A DNA stretch of 64,000 bases from Flavobacterium acetivorans (lineage in GTDB: Bacteria > Bacteroidota > Bacteroidia > Flavobacteriales > Flavobacteriaceae). Shown here one piece after another: positions 40,906-49,195 of the stretch. Made by a program: the position numbers and the translations under genes. Position 1 is the first letter of the stretch. Every line of letters begins with the position of its first letter. The stretch is taken from positions 1,302,001-1,366,000 of the forward strand of contig NZ_CP087132.1 in NCBI RefSeq assembly GCF_020911885.1, given 5' to 3'. The notes under the pieces are model-generated. The model saw nothing but the letters and a program-made list of their open reading frames with translations. It ran no database searches and was not told the origin of the DNA.

Positions 40906-42693
40906 TTATTTCAAATAGTTTAAAAAAATCTGTTCAAGAGAGCTAACGTCAACGTTGCAATATTGTTGTAGTTCTTCTACCGTTCCCTGTTCTATAAATT
41001 GATCAGGAATTCCTAATGTTTTTATTTCTTGGAAATATTGATGTTGTGATGCAAATTCAAGAACGCCAGATCCAAATCCTCCAATAATTGTGCCATCCTC
41101 TATTGTAAGGATTGTTTTAAATTTCTTAAAAATAGAATGTAGTGCTTTCTCGTCCAAGGGTTTGACGAATGCGAAGTCGTAGTGCGCAATTTCATCCGGA
41201 TTTGCTATTTTGGCTAAAGCCAAAGTAACGTTTTTACCAATCGGTCCATTGGATAAGACTGCTATTTTAGTTCCTTCTTTTAAGCAGTTAGAAGAGCCAA
41301 TGGCTATTTTTTCATAGTGACCGAAATTGACGGATTCCCAATCACTAATCACACCACGACCGCGCGGGTATCGTATGGCTATTGGGTTTTTTAGTCCTAA
41401 TTGTGCGCTGTATAAAATGTTTTGGAGGTCAATTTCGTTCAAAGGAGAATAAATGATGATGTTGGGAATACAACGCAAATAAGCCAAGTCATATACGCCA
41501 TGGTGCGTGGCGCCATCTTCTCCTACTAATCCAGCTCTGTCCAAACAAAAAATGACGGGCAAATTTTGTAGAGCAACATCATGAATTACTTGGTCATAAG
41601 CTCTTTGTAAAAAAGTAGAATAAATATTGCAAAAAACGATCATCCCCTGTGTTGCCATTCCTGCCGAAAGTGTAACGGCATGCTGCTCGGCAATTCCTAC
41701 ATCAAAAGCGCGATCCGGCAATGCTTCCATCATAAATTTGAGGGAACTCCCGGAAGGCATTGCTGGGGTTATGCCAATGATTTTTTCATTTTTTCGTGCC
41801 AAATCCAAAAGAGTTAGGCCAAAAACGTCCTGGTATTTTGGAGGGAGGTTTTCCTCTAATTTTTTATGTATTTCTCCTGTATTGGCGTCAAATTTTCCCG
41901 GAGCATGGTATTTCACCTGGTCTTCTTCGGCTTGTTTTAAGCCTTTTCCTTTTGTGGTGATAACGTGAAGGAACTTTGGTCCTTTTGTTTTTTGTAATCG
42001 TTTCAATTCTTTGATTAAGGCAAAAACATCATGCCCGTCAATAGGTCCTGAATAATCAAAATTCAAGGATTTGATCATGTTATTTTGCTTTGGATTTTTT
42101 CCGTTTTTAACCGAAGTCAGGTATTTTTTTAAAGCACCAACACTTGGGTCAATTCCGATGGCGTTGTCGTTTAAAATTACCAATAAGTTGGCATCCGTTA
42201 CTCCGGCGTGATTTAGTCCCTCAAAAGCCATTCCTGAGGCTATAGAGGCATCGCCAATCACTGCAATGTGTTGTTTGCTGTAGTTTCCTTTTAAATTGGA
42301 CGCAATTGCCATTCCCAAGGCTGCCGAAATGGAAGTGGAAGAGTGGCCTACGCCAAAAGCATCATAAATACTTTCGCTTCTTTTTGGGAAACCGGAAATC
42401 CCATGTAATTGTCTGTTGGTGTGAAAAATGGCTCTTCTTCCGGTCAATATTTTATGCCCATAGGCCTGATGTCCCACATCCCAAACCAATTGATCTTCTG
42501 GTGTGTTGAATACATAATGCAAAGCGATGGTTAACTCGATTACTCCTAAGCTAGCGCCTAAATGGCCTTCTTTTGTTGAAACAATATCAATAATGAAATT
42601 ACGTAATTCTTGTGCTACTTGAGGAAGTTGGGCTTCGTCGAGTTGGCGTAAATCCTCGGGATCGTTTATGTTTAAAAGCAAATTTTCTGGCAT
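40906..42693 (-). CDS. dxs: 1-deoxy-D-xylulose-5-phosphate synthase
   Basis: The 595-residue thiamine-diphosphate enzyme condenses pyruvate and glyceraldehyde 3-phosphate to start the MEP isoprenoid pathway. Visible signatures are GHLGASLGVIELTIALHYVF near the N-terminus, the ThDP-binding stretch from GDASIASGMAFEGLNHAG to LNDNAIGIDPSVG, DGHDV, and the transketolase-type AEQHAVTLSAGMA with GEDGATHHGVYDL. The gene diverges from tadA with only 38 bases between the starts. Confidence 0.95.
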   Translation of the reverse strand: MPENLLLNINDPEDLRQLDEAQLPQVAQELRNFIIDIVSTKEGHLGASLGVIELTIALHYVFNTPEDQLVWDVGHQAYGHKILTGRRAIFHTNRQLHGISGFPKRSESIYDAFGVGHSSTSISAALGMAIASNLKGNYSKQHIAVIGDASIASGMAFEGLNHAGVTDANLLVILNDNAIGIDPSVGALKKYLTSVKNGKNPKQNNMIKSLNFDYSGPIDGHDVFALIKELKRLQKTKGPKFLHVITTKGKGLKQAEEDQVKYHAPGKFDANTGEIHKKLEENLPPKYQDVFGLTLLDLARKNEKIIGITPAMPSGSSLKFMMEALPDRAFDVGIAEQHAVTLSAGMATQGMIVFCNIYSTFLQRAYDQVIHDVALQNLPVIFCLDRAGLVGEDGATHHGVYDLAYLRCIPNIIIYSPLNEIDLQNILYSAQLGLKNPIAIRYPRGRGVISDWESVNFGHYEKIAIGSSNCLKEGTKIAVLSNGPIGKNVTLALAKIANPDEIAHYDFAFVKPLDEKALHSIFKKFKTILTIEDGTIIGGFGSGVLEFASQHQYFQEIKTLGIPDQFIEQGTVEELQQYCNVDVSSLEQIFLNYLK

Positions 42694-42697
42694 AAAG

Positions 42698-42727
42698 CAA
42701 ATGTACGAATTGAATGCTGTATTTTTG
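42698..42727. promoter_or_regulatory. Back-to-back -7-type boxes between dxs and tadA
   Basis: CAAATGTA (42698-42705) is TACATTTG on the dxs strand, and TATTTTTG (42720-42727) is on the tadA strand. Both match TAnnTTTG. Each lies only 4-5 bases from its ATG, so if used the transcripts would have almost no leader. No clear -33 element was found for either. Confidence 0.4.
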
Positions 42728-42731
42728 CTTC

Positions 42732-43175
42732 ATGGAAAATATTTTCACTGACGAATACTTTATGAAAAAGGCTTTACAAGAAGCCGAAATGGCTTTTGAG
42801 CATGGTGAAATTCCTGTAGGAGCTGTTATTGTTGTTAATAATACTATAATAGCGAGAAGTCATAATTTGACCGAAATGCTGAACGATGTCACGGCCCACG
42901 CCGAAATGCAAGCTATAACCGCCGCGGCTAATTATTTAGGTGGGAAATATTTGAAAGATTGTACGCTTTATGTAACGCTGGAGCCTTGCCAAATGTGTGC
43001 AGGCGCTTTGTACTGGAGCCAGATTTCTAAAATTGTTTTTGGAGCCAGCGATGAAAATCGGGGCTACGAGAAAATGGGAACACAGCTGCATCCTAAAACA
43101 ATTGTAAAAAGAGGTGTTTTGGCTGATGAAGCCTCTGATTTGATGAAACGTTTTTTTGCTAAGAAAAGAAAGTAA
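42732..43175 (+). CDS. tadA: tRNA adenosine(34) deaminase
   Basis: From the ATG at 42732 the product is 147 residues (MENIFTDEYFMKKAL). The zinc site is HAEMQAI and PCQMCAGA, and the Glu of HAE is the proton shuttle. ARSHNLTEMLNDVTAHAE and the tail RGYEKMGTQLHPKTIV fit TadA, which deaminates the wobble A of tRNA-Arg(ACG) to inosine. An in-frame ATG at 42714 would put a hydrophobic MLYFCF ahead of the family start and overlap the promoter-like box, so it is less likely. Confidence 0.92.
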   Translation: MENIFTDEYFMKKALQEAEMAFEHGEIPVGAVIVVNNTIIARSHNLTEMLNDVTAHAEMQAITAAANYLGGKYLKDCTLYVTLEPCQMCAGALYWSQISKIVFGASDENRGYEKMGTQLHPKTIVKRGVLADEASDLMKRFFAKKRK

Positions 43176-43267
43176 TCCTGTTTTTCTGAATTTGATTTTA
43201 ATGTAATAGGGTTGTACTTGTGTTGATAATATTGAGTCAATATGAACAATATACTTAAAAAAATAAG

Positions 43268-43300
43268 CAAAAAAAAACTCCTCAATTTCTTGAGGAGTTT
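43268..43300 (-). terminator. Terminator of the RNase G gene
   Basis: AAACTCCTCAA (43275-43285) and TTGAGGAGTTT (43290-43300) form an 11-bp stem. The minus strand then enters a T-run (plus-strand A-run from 43268). It is 6 bases from the gene's stop. Confidence 0.87.
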
Positions 43301-43305
43301 CTGAT

Positions 43306-44850
43306 TTATTCTTTTATAACATTTCCTTTTTTGTCATAGAAATGATATTCTAAATACGTGTAAGCGTCACGAGGTATGATTTTCACCCATTTTTTATGTT
43401 CAAAAAACCATTTTGAACGTAATGATGGAAAACCTTTGGTAAGGTATGCTGCCACAAAGGGATGTACGTTGAGAACAACTTCTTTATGGGTTTTTAAAAC
43501 TCGGTCTAAATCAGATGCAATTTTATCAATGATTAAAATTGGCGCTTCAATTTCGCCATTCTCATTGTTAGGATCTTCTTCTCTGGTTTTAATGTTTCTT
43601 TCTGGTCTTACTCTTTGTCTGGTAATCTGGACTAATCCAAATTTACTAGGAGGCAAGATTTTATGTTTCGCTTTATCATCGCTCATTTCTTCCCTCAGGA
43701 AGTCGAACAAAACTTTACGATTTTCGGGATTCGACATGTCGATAAAATCAATCACAATAATTCCGCCCATATCTCGTAGACGCAATTGTCTGGCGATTTC
43801 GGCAGCGGCAATCATGTTGACTTCCATGGCGGTGTCTTCCTGGTTAGTGGCTTTATTAGAACGGTTTCCGCTGTTTACGTCTATGACGTGAAGAGCTTCG
43901 GTGTGTTCGATAATAAGATAAGCCCCTTTACTCATGGAAACAGTTTTCCCGAATGAAGTCTTGATTTGTCTCTCTATATTGTATTTCTCGAAAATAGGCG
44001 TGTCGTTTGATTGATAAAACTTAACAATGGATTGTTTGGATGGTGCAATTTCTTGCAAATAATCCTTTGTTTGGTGGTACAACTCTTCATCATCAATTTG
44101 AATACTGGTAAAAGTATCGTTAAAAACGTCTCTCAATATTGAAGAAGCTCTGTTGAGTTCTCCTAATACTTTGGACGGATGATGAGCAGTTGGTAATTTT
44201 TTACACATTGCAGTCCATCTGCCAAGCAGGTTCTGCAAATCTTTTTCTAATTCGGCTGTATTTTTGCCTTCGGCTACTGTGCGAACAATAACACCAAATC
44301 CTTTTGGTTTGATGGATTGTACTAATCGTTTCAAGCGATCCTTTTCTTTTTTGTCTTCTATTTTTTGAGAAATAGAAACGCGATCCGAAAAAGGAACTAA
44401 AACAATAAAACGTCCGGCAAGAGAAAGCTCAGCGCTAATTCTTGGCCCTTTGGTAGATATTGGTTCTTTGACGACTTGTACTAAAATAGATTGATTGGCG
44501 TTGATTACATCGGTAATGGTGCCATCTTTGTCTATTTCTTTTTCAAACTGAAAGTTTTTTAGGGAGAAATCTTTTATTTTACCTGCGCTTACAAGTTTTA
44601 TGAATTTCAGTTGGGAAGTTAGATTAGGACCTAAATCGTGATAATGTAAAAAAGCATCTTTTTCGAAGCCTACATTTACAAAAGCAGCGTTTAATCCGGC
44701 AACTGGTTTTCGTATTTTGGCAACAAAAATATCACCAACCTGAAAGTTGCTTTTCTCTTCTTCTTTGTGTAATTCAATTAGTTTTCCATCTTTTAATAAG
44801 GCAAAATCTACGAAATCAGAACTAGATCGAATGATTAATTCTTTATTCAC
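43306..44850 (-). CDS. rng: RNase E/G family endoribonuclease
   Basis: The 514-residue protein has an S1 RNA-binding domain at about 38-130 (GDIFVAKIRKPVAGLNAAFVNV) and the RNase E/G catalytic core with HVIDVNSGN and GGIIVIDFIDM, the two acidic metal-binding motifs. The length suits RNase G, without the long C-terminal scaffold of RNase E. The Zn-link CPxCxGxG motif that normally follows RQRVRPE is absent; that position reads NIKTREEDPNNENGEIEAP instead. It processes rRNA and turns over mRNA. A run of small translation-related genes (basic protein, HU) lies upstream on the same strand. Confidence 0.9.
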   Translation of the reverse strand: MNKELIIRSSSDFVDFALLKDGKLIELHKEEEKSNFQVGDIFVAKIRKPVAGLNAAFVNVGFEKDAFLHYHDLGPNLTSQLKFIKLVSAGKIKDFSLKNFQFEKEIDKDGTITDVINANQSILVQVVKEPISTKGPRISAELSLAGRFIVLVPFSDRVSISQKIEDKKEKDRLKRLVQSIKPKGFGVIVRTVAEGKNTAELEKDLQNLLGRWTAMCKKLPTAHHPSKVLGELNRASSILRDVFNDTFTSIQIDDEELYHQTKDYLQEIAPSKQSIVKFYQSNDTPIFEKYNIERQIKTSFGKTVSMSKGAYLIIEHTEALHVIDVNSGNRSNKATNQEDTAMEVNMIAAAEIARQLRLRDMGGIIVIDFIDMSNPENRKVLFDFLREEMSDDKAKHKILPPSKFGLVQITRQRVRPERNIKTREEDPNNENGEIEAPILIIDKIASDLDRVLKTHKEVVLNVHPFVAAYLTKGFPSLRSKWFFEHKKWVKIIPRDAYTYLEYHFYDKKGNVIKE

Positions 44851-44874
44851 GTTGTAAATTTTTATCCGAACTTT

Positions 44875-45090
44875 TTAGTTTTCAGTTTTCAGTTTATGGT
44901 TTTCAGTTTTACAACTCATAACTCATAACTTATAACTCATAACTGAATTGTAAGGATGGATTAAACAATAATTTTAACAGGTATTGAACCCGGATGGAAG
45001 TTCAGATGGCAGATGCCAGTTTTCAGGCAGCAGTTAAAACTGCAATCTGTAATCTGTAATCTGTTTTCTTTTTTCCAAATTTCAATGAAC
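44875..45090. repeat. Short simple repeats between rng and the 30-residue gene
   Basis: Between 44875 and about 45065 are several short tandem motifs: TTTTCAGTTTTCAGTTTATGG, AACTCATAAC repeated with drift (about 44913-44943), and AATCTGTAATCTGTAATCTG (about 45044-45062). No gene is visible here. Confidence 0.7.
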
Positions 45091-45094
45091 GGTT

Positions 45095-45127
45095 AAAAAA
45101 GAAAAAGTAGTTTAAAACTACTTTTTC
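45095..45127 (-). terminator. Terminator overlapping the end of the 30-residue gene
   Basis: GAAAAAGTAGTTT (45101-45113) and AAACTACTTTTTC (45115-45127) form a near-perfect hairpin with a single central base. It includes the stop codon at 45118-45120, and the minus strand runs into T residues (plus-strand A at 45095-45100). A terminator inside the last three sense codons is unusual. Confidence 0.72.
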
Positions 45128-45210
45128 TTTTTGTGACGGTTAGCTCTAGCTCTTTTTTTACGTTTGTGCGTCGCTACCTTATGTCTCTTTCTTTTTTTAC
45201 CACTTGGCAT
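45118..45210 (-). CDS. 30-residue highly basic ribosomal-type protein
   Basis: The frame from the ATG at 45210 to TAG encodes 30 residues, from MPSGKKRKRHKVATHKRKKR to ANRHKKKK. More than half are Lys, Arg or His and none is acidic. Such composition is typical of tiny ribosomal proteins that thread into rRNA. It is not bTHX, bL34 or bL36 by sequence. A Bacteroidetes-specific ribosomal protein (bL38) is known from the F. johnsoniae ribosome; whether this is the same protein I cannot tell. It sits 31 bases downstream of the HU gene in the same direction and ends in a terminator hairpin, so it looks like a true short gene. Confidence 0.82.
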   Translation of the reverse strand: MPSGKKRKRHKVATHKRKKRARANRHKKKK

Positions 45211-45241
45211 ATCTTGTCGATTTTATGATTAGTTAATATTA

Positions 45242-45532
45242 TTATTTTGCTTCGTTATTAATTTTTACTCCTTCTACAAATACTTTTGCAGGTTTGAAAG
45301 CAGGGATGTTATGCGCAGGAATTTTTATTGTAGTGTTTTTAGAGATATTTCTACCTGTTTTCTCTGCTCTAGTTTTTACTATAAAACTACCAAAACCTCT
45401 TAAATAAACGTTATCTCCAGTCTCTAATGAATTTTTTACTTCATTCATAAAGGTCTCAACTGTTGCTTGAACATCACCTTTTTCAAGGCCTAATTTTTCT
45501 GAAATTTTCGCTACGATATCTGCTTTCGTCAT
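45242..45532 (-). CDS. HU family DNA-binding protein
   Basis: The 96-residue protein is a standard HU/IHF fold: MTKADIVAKISEKLGLEKGDVQATVETFMNEV for the dimer helices, YLRGFGSFIVKTRAEKTGRN for the signature, and IPAHNIPAFKPAKVF for the DNA-binding arm and close. It bends DNA and compacts the nucleoid. A CAAATATA box (TATATTTG on the minus strand) at 45577-45584, with CAA (TTG) at 45606-45608, is a good promoter candidate. The 30-residue gene follows 31 bases later. Confidence 0.95.
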   Translation of the reverse strand: MTKADIVAKISEKLGLEKGDVQATVETFMNEVKNSLETGDNVYLRGFGSFIVKTRAEKTGRNISKNTTIKIPAHNIPAFKPAKVFVEGVKINNEAK

Positions 45533-45576
45533 TTTCTTTCCTTATTTATTATTTTATAATAATTTTTTTGAGTTTG

Positions 45577-45608
45577 CAAATATAGGAATTTAAAAAACAA
45601 ATATTCAA
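45577..45608 (-). promoter_or_regulatory. Promoter candidate for the HU gene
   Basis: On the minus strand, TTG (45608-45606) and TATATTTG (45584-45577) are 21 bases apart, close to the Bacteroidetes -33/-7 pattern. The -7 box lies 45 bases before the ATG. Confidence 0.5.
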
Positions 45609-45666
45609 GCTAATTCATTAAATTTTAATCACATAAACTTTTACTTTTGTCAACAAATATTCAATA

Positions 45667-46701
45667 ATGATTTTTTCTAACTCACTTATTCAATGGTATT
45701 TACAAAAAAAACGTGATTTACCTTGGAGAAATACTACAAATCCTTACGCTATTTGGCTCTCAGAAATAATGCTTCAACAGACTCGTGTGGCGCAAGGAAC
45801 GCCTTATTTTTTGTCTTTTATGGATGCCTTTCCCACTGTTTTTGATTTGGCCAAAGCCAATGAGGAAGAGGTGCTGAAGCTTTGGCAGGGTTTGGGTTAT
45901 TATTCTCGTGCAAGGAATTTGCATAAAACGGCTCAATATGTGGCTTTTGAGTTAGGTGGTGTTTTTCCTGGAACTTATAATGATTTGTTGAAGTTGAAAG
46001 GCGTGGGCGAATATACTGCTGCGGCGATTGCTTCTTTTTCGTATAACGAAGCGGTTCCGGTTGTAGATGGAAACGTGTTTCGAGTACTTTCTCGTTATTT
46101 TGATGTTGAAACGGATATTGCTTTGGCTTCAGCCAAAAAAGAATTCGCGGCTCTGGCTTTCGAATTAATGCCAAAAGATATGCCGGCTATTTTTAATCAG
46201 GCGATAATGGAGTTTGGCGCTTTGCAATGCGTTCCTAAAAGTCCCGATTGCGGTCTTTGTGTTTTTAATAACAGCTGTGCCGCCTTGCAAAAAAAGAAAG
46301 TGGCTCAATTGCCGGTGAAATCAAAGAAGGTGAAAGTGAGGAATCGCTACTTTAATTATTTAGTGGTTTCGGATGAGGAGGAAAATACTATAATTCAAAA
46401 ACGGACTTCGAAGGGAATTTGGCACAACTTATATGAATTCCCTTTGATTGAAACGGAAAAAGAAGAAGGTTTTGATTGTATTGCTGATCAGGTGCAAAAG
46501 AATCATTTTGCTCCCAATACTATTATAGGTATGATGGAGGATAATGAAAAAAGTATCATTCATAAATTATCGCATCAGCATTTGCATATAAAATTTTGGA
46601 AGATAAAGATAAAAGGCAGAGTTGAAGGCGGTATAAATAAAGAGAATTTAAAAACTTTGCCATTCCCGATTGTGATTTATAATTTTATTGAAAAGGAATA
46701 A
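45667..46701 (+). CDS. mutY: A/G-specific adenine DNA glycosylase
   Basis: The 344-residue enzyme removes adenine paired with 8-oxoguanine. Seen are the catalytic Glu in WLSEIMLQQTRV, the helix-hairpin-helix LKGVGEYTAAAIASF with the catalytic Asp in VVDGNVFRVLSRY, and the 4Fe-4S ligands as C-x6-C-x2-C-x5-C (CVPKSPDCGLCVFNNSC). The C-terminal part is the NUDIX-like 8-oxoG reader (SKGIWHNLYEFPLIE, LSHQHLHIKFW). It heads a plus-strand run with ssb, gldE and gldD. Confidence 0.96.
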   Translation: MIFSNSLIQWYLQKKRDLPWRNTTNPYAIWLSEIMLQQTRVAQGTPYFLSFMDAFPTVFDLAKANEEEVLKLWQGLGYYSRARNLHKTAQYVAFELGGVFPGTYNDLLKLKGVGEYTAAAIASFSYNEAVPVVDGNVFRVLSRYFDVETDIALASAKKEFAALAFELMPKDMPAIFNQAIMEFGALQCVPKSPDCGLCVFNNSCAALQKKKVAQLPVKSKKVKVRNRYFNYLVVSDEEENTIIQKRTSKGIWHNLYEFPLIETEKEEGFDCIADQVQKNHFAPNTIIGMMEDNEKSIIHKLSHQHLHIKFWKIKIKGRVEGGINKENLKTLPFPIVIYNFIEKE

Positions 46702-46721
46702 AATTAATTTCTAAAAAAATG

Positions 46722-46729
46722 TACCTTTG
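46722..46729 (+). promoter_or_regulatory. TAnnTTTG box upstream of ssb
   Basis: TACCTTTG lies 22 bases before the ssb ATG. No TTG is found at the expected distance, so only the -7 half is supported. It would let ssb-gldE-gldD be expressed apart from mutY. Confidence 0.4.
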
Positions 46730-46751
46730 GTAGAAATGCGATTTAAACACT

Positions 46752-47192
46752 ATGAACGGAACATTAAATAAGGTAATGCTGATAGGTCATCTTGGTGATG
46801 AAGTGAAGATGCATTATTTTGACGGAGGCAATTGTATTGGTCGATTTCAATTAGCAACCAATGAAGTCTATATCAATAAAACGACAAACGAAAAGATTGT
46901 TTCTACCGAATGGCACAATTTAGTGGTGCGTAACAAAGCGGCCGAAATTTGTGAAAAATATTTATCAAAAGGGGATAAGATCTATGTGGAAGGACGTATA
47001 AAATCACGACAATGGCAGACGGAGGAAGGAATTGTGAAGCATACTTCGGAAATTCAGGTGACTGAGTTTACTTTTTTATCGACAAAAAAAGGAAATGAAA
47101 ACAGCAAACAAATTCCCGATCAGGATTCCGTAAAAAACACTAACTTTGACCCACAAAATAACGGCTTGCCAATCAATGATTTGCCGTTTTGA
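46752..47192 (+). CDS. ssb: Single-stranded DNA-binding protein
   Basis: The 146-residue protein has the OB-fold start MNGTLNKVMLIGHLGDEVKM, TEWHNLVVRNKAAEICEKYLSKGDKIYVEGRI, and a flexible tail ending NDLPF, the partner-binding C-terminal peptide. The tail is only mildly acidic compared with the usual DDDIPF. It covers ssDNA in replication and repair. It is 50 bases after mutY and 23 bases ahead of gldE. Confidence 0.95.
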   Translation: MNGTLNKVMLIGHLGDEVKMHYFDGGNCIGRFQLATNEVYINKTTNEKIVSTEWHNLVVRNKAAEICEKYLSKGDKIYVEGRIKSRQWQTEEGIVKHTSEIQVTEFTFLSTKKGNENSKQIPDQDSVKNTNFDPQNNGLPINDLPF

Positions 47193-47215
47193 TTGTCTAA
47201 CTAATCCTTTTTAAT

Positions 47216-48514
47216 TTGGACCCAGAGCCCAGTTTAACACTTTTAAACGCACTAGATACTGAACTAGTGATTGATTTTATCGGAATTGCGGCCTTGCTTT
47301 TTTGCTCGGCATTAGTTTCCGGAGCCGAAGTAGCCTTGTTCTCCTTGTCTCAAAAAGACATCGATGATACAATTCAAGAAAATCCCTCAAAAGGAAAAAT
47401 CCTATCGGATCTTTTACAGAAACCAAAAAAACTATTAGCAACCTTGTTAGTGGCTAATAATTTTATCAATATTGGTGTGGTAATTTTGTTTTCTTTTGTT
47501 GGTCGTGATTTGTTTTCGGGTATAACTTCCCCAGTTTTAAAATTTGTATTGGAGGTTATTGTAGTTACTTTTTTATTGTTGTTGTTTGGAGAGGTTTTGC
47601 CTAAAGTATATGCCAGCAGAAACAATATTAAGTTTGCTAAAATAATTGCTTATCCAATTGTTTTACTGGATAAACTGCTTTCGCCTATTAGCGTGCCCAT
47701 GCGCAACACAACGGTTTATTTGCATAATAAGCTGGGAAAGCAAAAAACAAATTTTTCGGTAGATCAGCTTTCTCAGGCGCTGGAGTTGACTTCTTCGGAA
47801 GACACTTCGTCTGATGAACAGAAAATATTAGAAGGGATTGTGTCTTTTGGAAATACAGATACAAAACAGGTGATGAGTCCTCGAATAGATATTTTTGCTC
47901 TTGAAATCACAGAATCCTTTGTTGAGATCTATTCGAAAATTATTGAGAAAGGTTATTCCAGAATTCCGGTTTATCGCGATAATATTGATCAAATTGAAGG
48001 TGTTTTATTCGTGAAGGATTTGCTGCCGCATATTGATAAAAAGAATTTTGATTGGGTTGCATTGGTTAGAGAGCCTTTTTTCGTTCCGGAGAATAAAAAA
48101 CTAGACAACTTGTTAAAGGATTTTCAAAGGATGAAAAGTCACTTGGCTATTGTGGTTGATGAATATGGCGGGACATCAGGATTGGTTTCTCTTGAGGATG
48201 TGATCGAGGAAATTGTGGGCGACATTAGTGACGAATTTGACAATGAAAATGTGGTTTATTCAGTGATAGACGATCACAATTATCTTTTTGAAGGGAAAAT
48301 AAACCTGAAGGATTTTTACAGGATTATAGATGTTGACGAAGATCTTTTTGAAGTCAAAAAAGGAGAAGCAGAGACTTTGGCGGGATTTATTCTGGAAATT
48401 TTAGGAAACTTCCCTAAAAAAGGACAAAAAATAGCATACGAAAATTGCCTGTTCACCGTTGAAGCTGTGGATAAAAAAAGAATAATACAGATAAAAGTTA
48501 CCATTGATGCTTAA
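47216..48514 (+). CDS. gldE: Gliding motility-associated protein GldE
   Basis: The 432-residue protein has an N-terminal DUF21/CNNM-type membrane domain with about four helices (GIAALLFCSALVSGAEVALFSL, LLVANNFINIGVVILF), a CBS pair at about 210-335 (MSPRIDIFALEI, VVDEYGGTSGLVSLEDVIEEIVGDI) and a C-terminal CorC/HlyC domain. F. johnsoniae GldE has this layout, lies next to gldD and supports gliding and T9SS function. No ATG precedes the membrane domain after the in-frame stop at 47198-47200, so a TTG start at 47216 (then DPEPSLTLL) is chosen. It overlaps gldD by 8 bases. Confidence 0.92.
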   Translation: MDPEPSLTLLNALDTELVIDFIGIAALLFCSALVSGAEVALFSLSQKDIDDTIQENPSKGKILSDLLQKPKKLLATLLVANNFINIGVVILFSFVGRDLFSGITSPVLKFVLEVIVVTFLLLLFGEVLPKVYASRNNIKFAKIIAYPIVLLDKLLSPISVPMRNTTVYLHNKLGKQKTNFSVDQLSQALELTSSEDTSSDEQKILEGIVSFGNTDTKQVMSPRIDIFALEITESFVEIYSKIIEKGYSRIPVYRDNIDQIEGVLFVKDLLPHIDKKNFDWVALVREPFFVPENKKLDNLLKDFQRMKSHLAIVVDEYGGTSGLVSLEDVIEEIVGDISDEFDNENVVYSVIDDHNYLFEGKINLKDFYRIIDVDEDLFEVKKGEAETLAGFILEILGNFPKKGQKIAYENCLFTVEAVDKKRIIQIKVTIDA

Positions 48515-49103
48515 TTTAAAGTACTACCAACAAAAATCAAATCAAAATAGAGCTGCGATAAGGTTGATTGCGATTTTTGGATTGCTCTTGTTTTCGGCTT
48601 GTAAAGACGATGTATTGCCTAAGCCTTCGGGCTATTTGCGTTTGGATTATCCTGTCGCAAAATATGCTGATTTTGAGAATGAATGTCCGTTTACTTTTGA
48701 AATGAATTCGGATGCAGTGATTAAAGGTGAGAAGAATTGCGGTTTTACTATTTCGTATCCAAAAATGAAGGCAACGATCTATTTGACTTATAAACCGGTC
48801 AATAATGATATTAATAAACTGTTGCGCGATGCGCAAAAACTGACTTTTGAACATGTGATCAAAGCAGATGACATTTTGGAGCAACCTTATTTGAATCCGG
48901 ATAACAAGGTTTATGGGATGTTTTATCAGGTGGATGGAAATGCAGCCACGAATTCGCAATTCTATGTGACGGATAGTATAAAGCATTTTGTCACCGGTTC
49001 AGTTTATTTCTATGCGAAGCCTAACTTTGATTCAATCATGCCGGCCGCGAGTTATATTAAAAATGATATGCAGCGACTGATGGAGACCATGAAGTGGAAG
49101 TAA
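48507..49103 (+). CDS. gldD: Gliding motility lipoprotein GldD
   Basis: From the ATG at 48507 the product is 198 residues. After a basic start, the signal IAIFGLLLFSAC ends in a lipobox whose Cys is followed by KDD. The mature part includes KPSGYLRLDYPVAKYADF and the FEHVIKADDILEQPY segment typical of GldD. GldD is an essential gliding lipoprotein of unknown activity in F. johnsoniae. The start lies inside the end of gldE (8-base overlap), indicating coupled translation. A TTG one codon earlier is the alternative. Confidence 0.92.
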   Translation: MLNLKYYQQKSNQNRAAIRLIAIFGLLLFSACKDDVLPKPSGYLRLDYPVAKYADFENECPFTFEMNSDAVIKGEKNCGFTISYPKMKATIYLTYKPVNNDINKLLRDAQKLTFEHVIKADDILEQPYLNPDNKVYGMFYQVDGNAATNSQFYVTDSIKHFVTGSVYFYAKPNFDSIMPAASYIKNDMQRLMETMKWK

Positions 49104-49137
49104 ACTGTCTAAGGTTGTTTATAAAAGTTTTTCATAA

Positions 49138-49171
49138 AAAAAAGCATTCACCGCGAAGTGAATGCTTTTTT
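49138..49171. terminator. Bidirectional terminator after gldD
   Basis: AAAAAAGCATTCAC (49138-49151) and GTGAATGCTTTTTT (49158-49171) form a 14-bp stem around CGCGAA. It serves gldD on the plus strand and the convergent minus-strand lipoprotein gene at 49196. Confidence 0.88.
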
Positions 49172-49195
49172 TTATACAATCAAAAAATAATTTGA

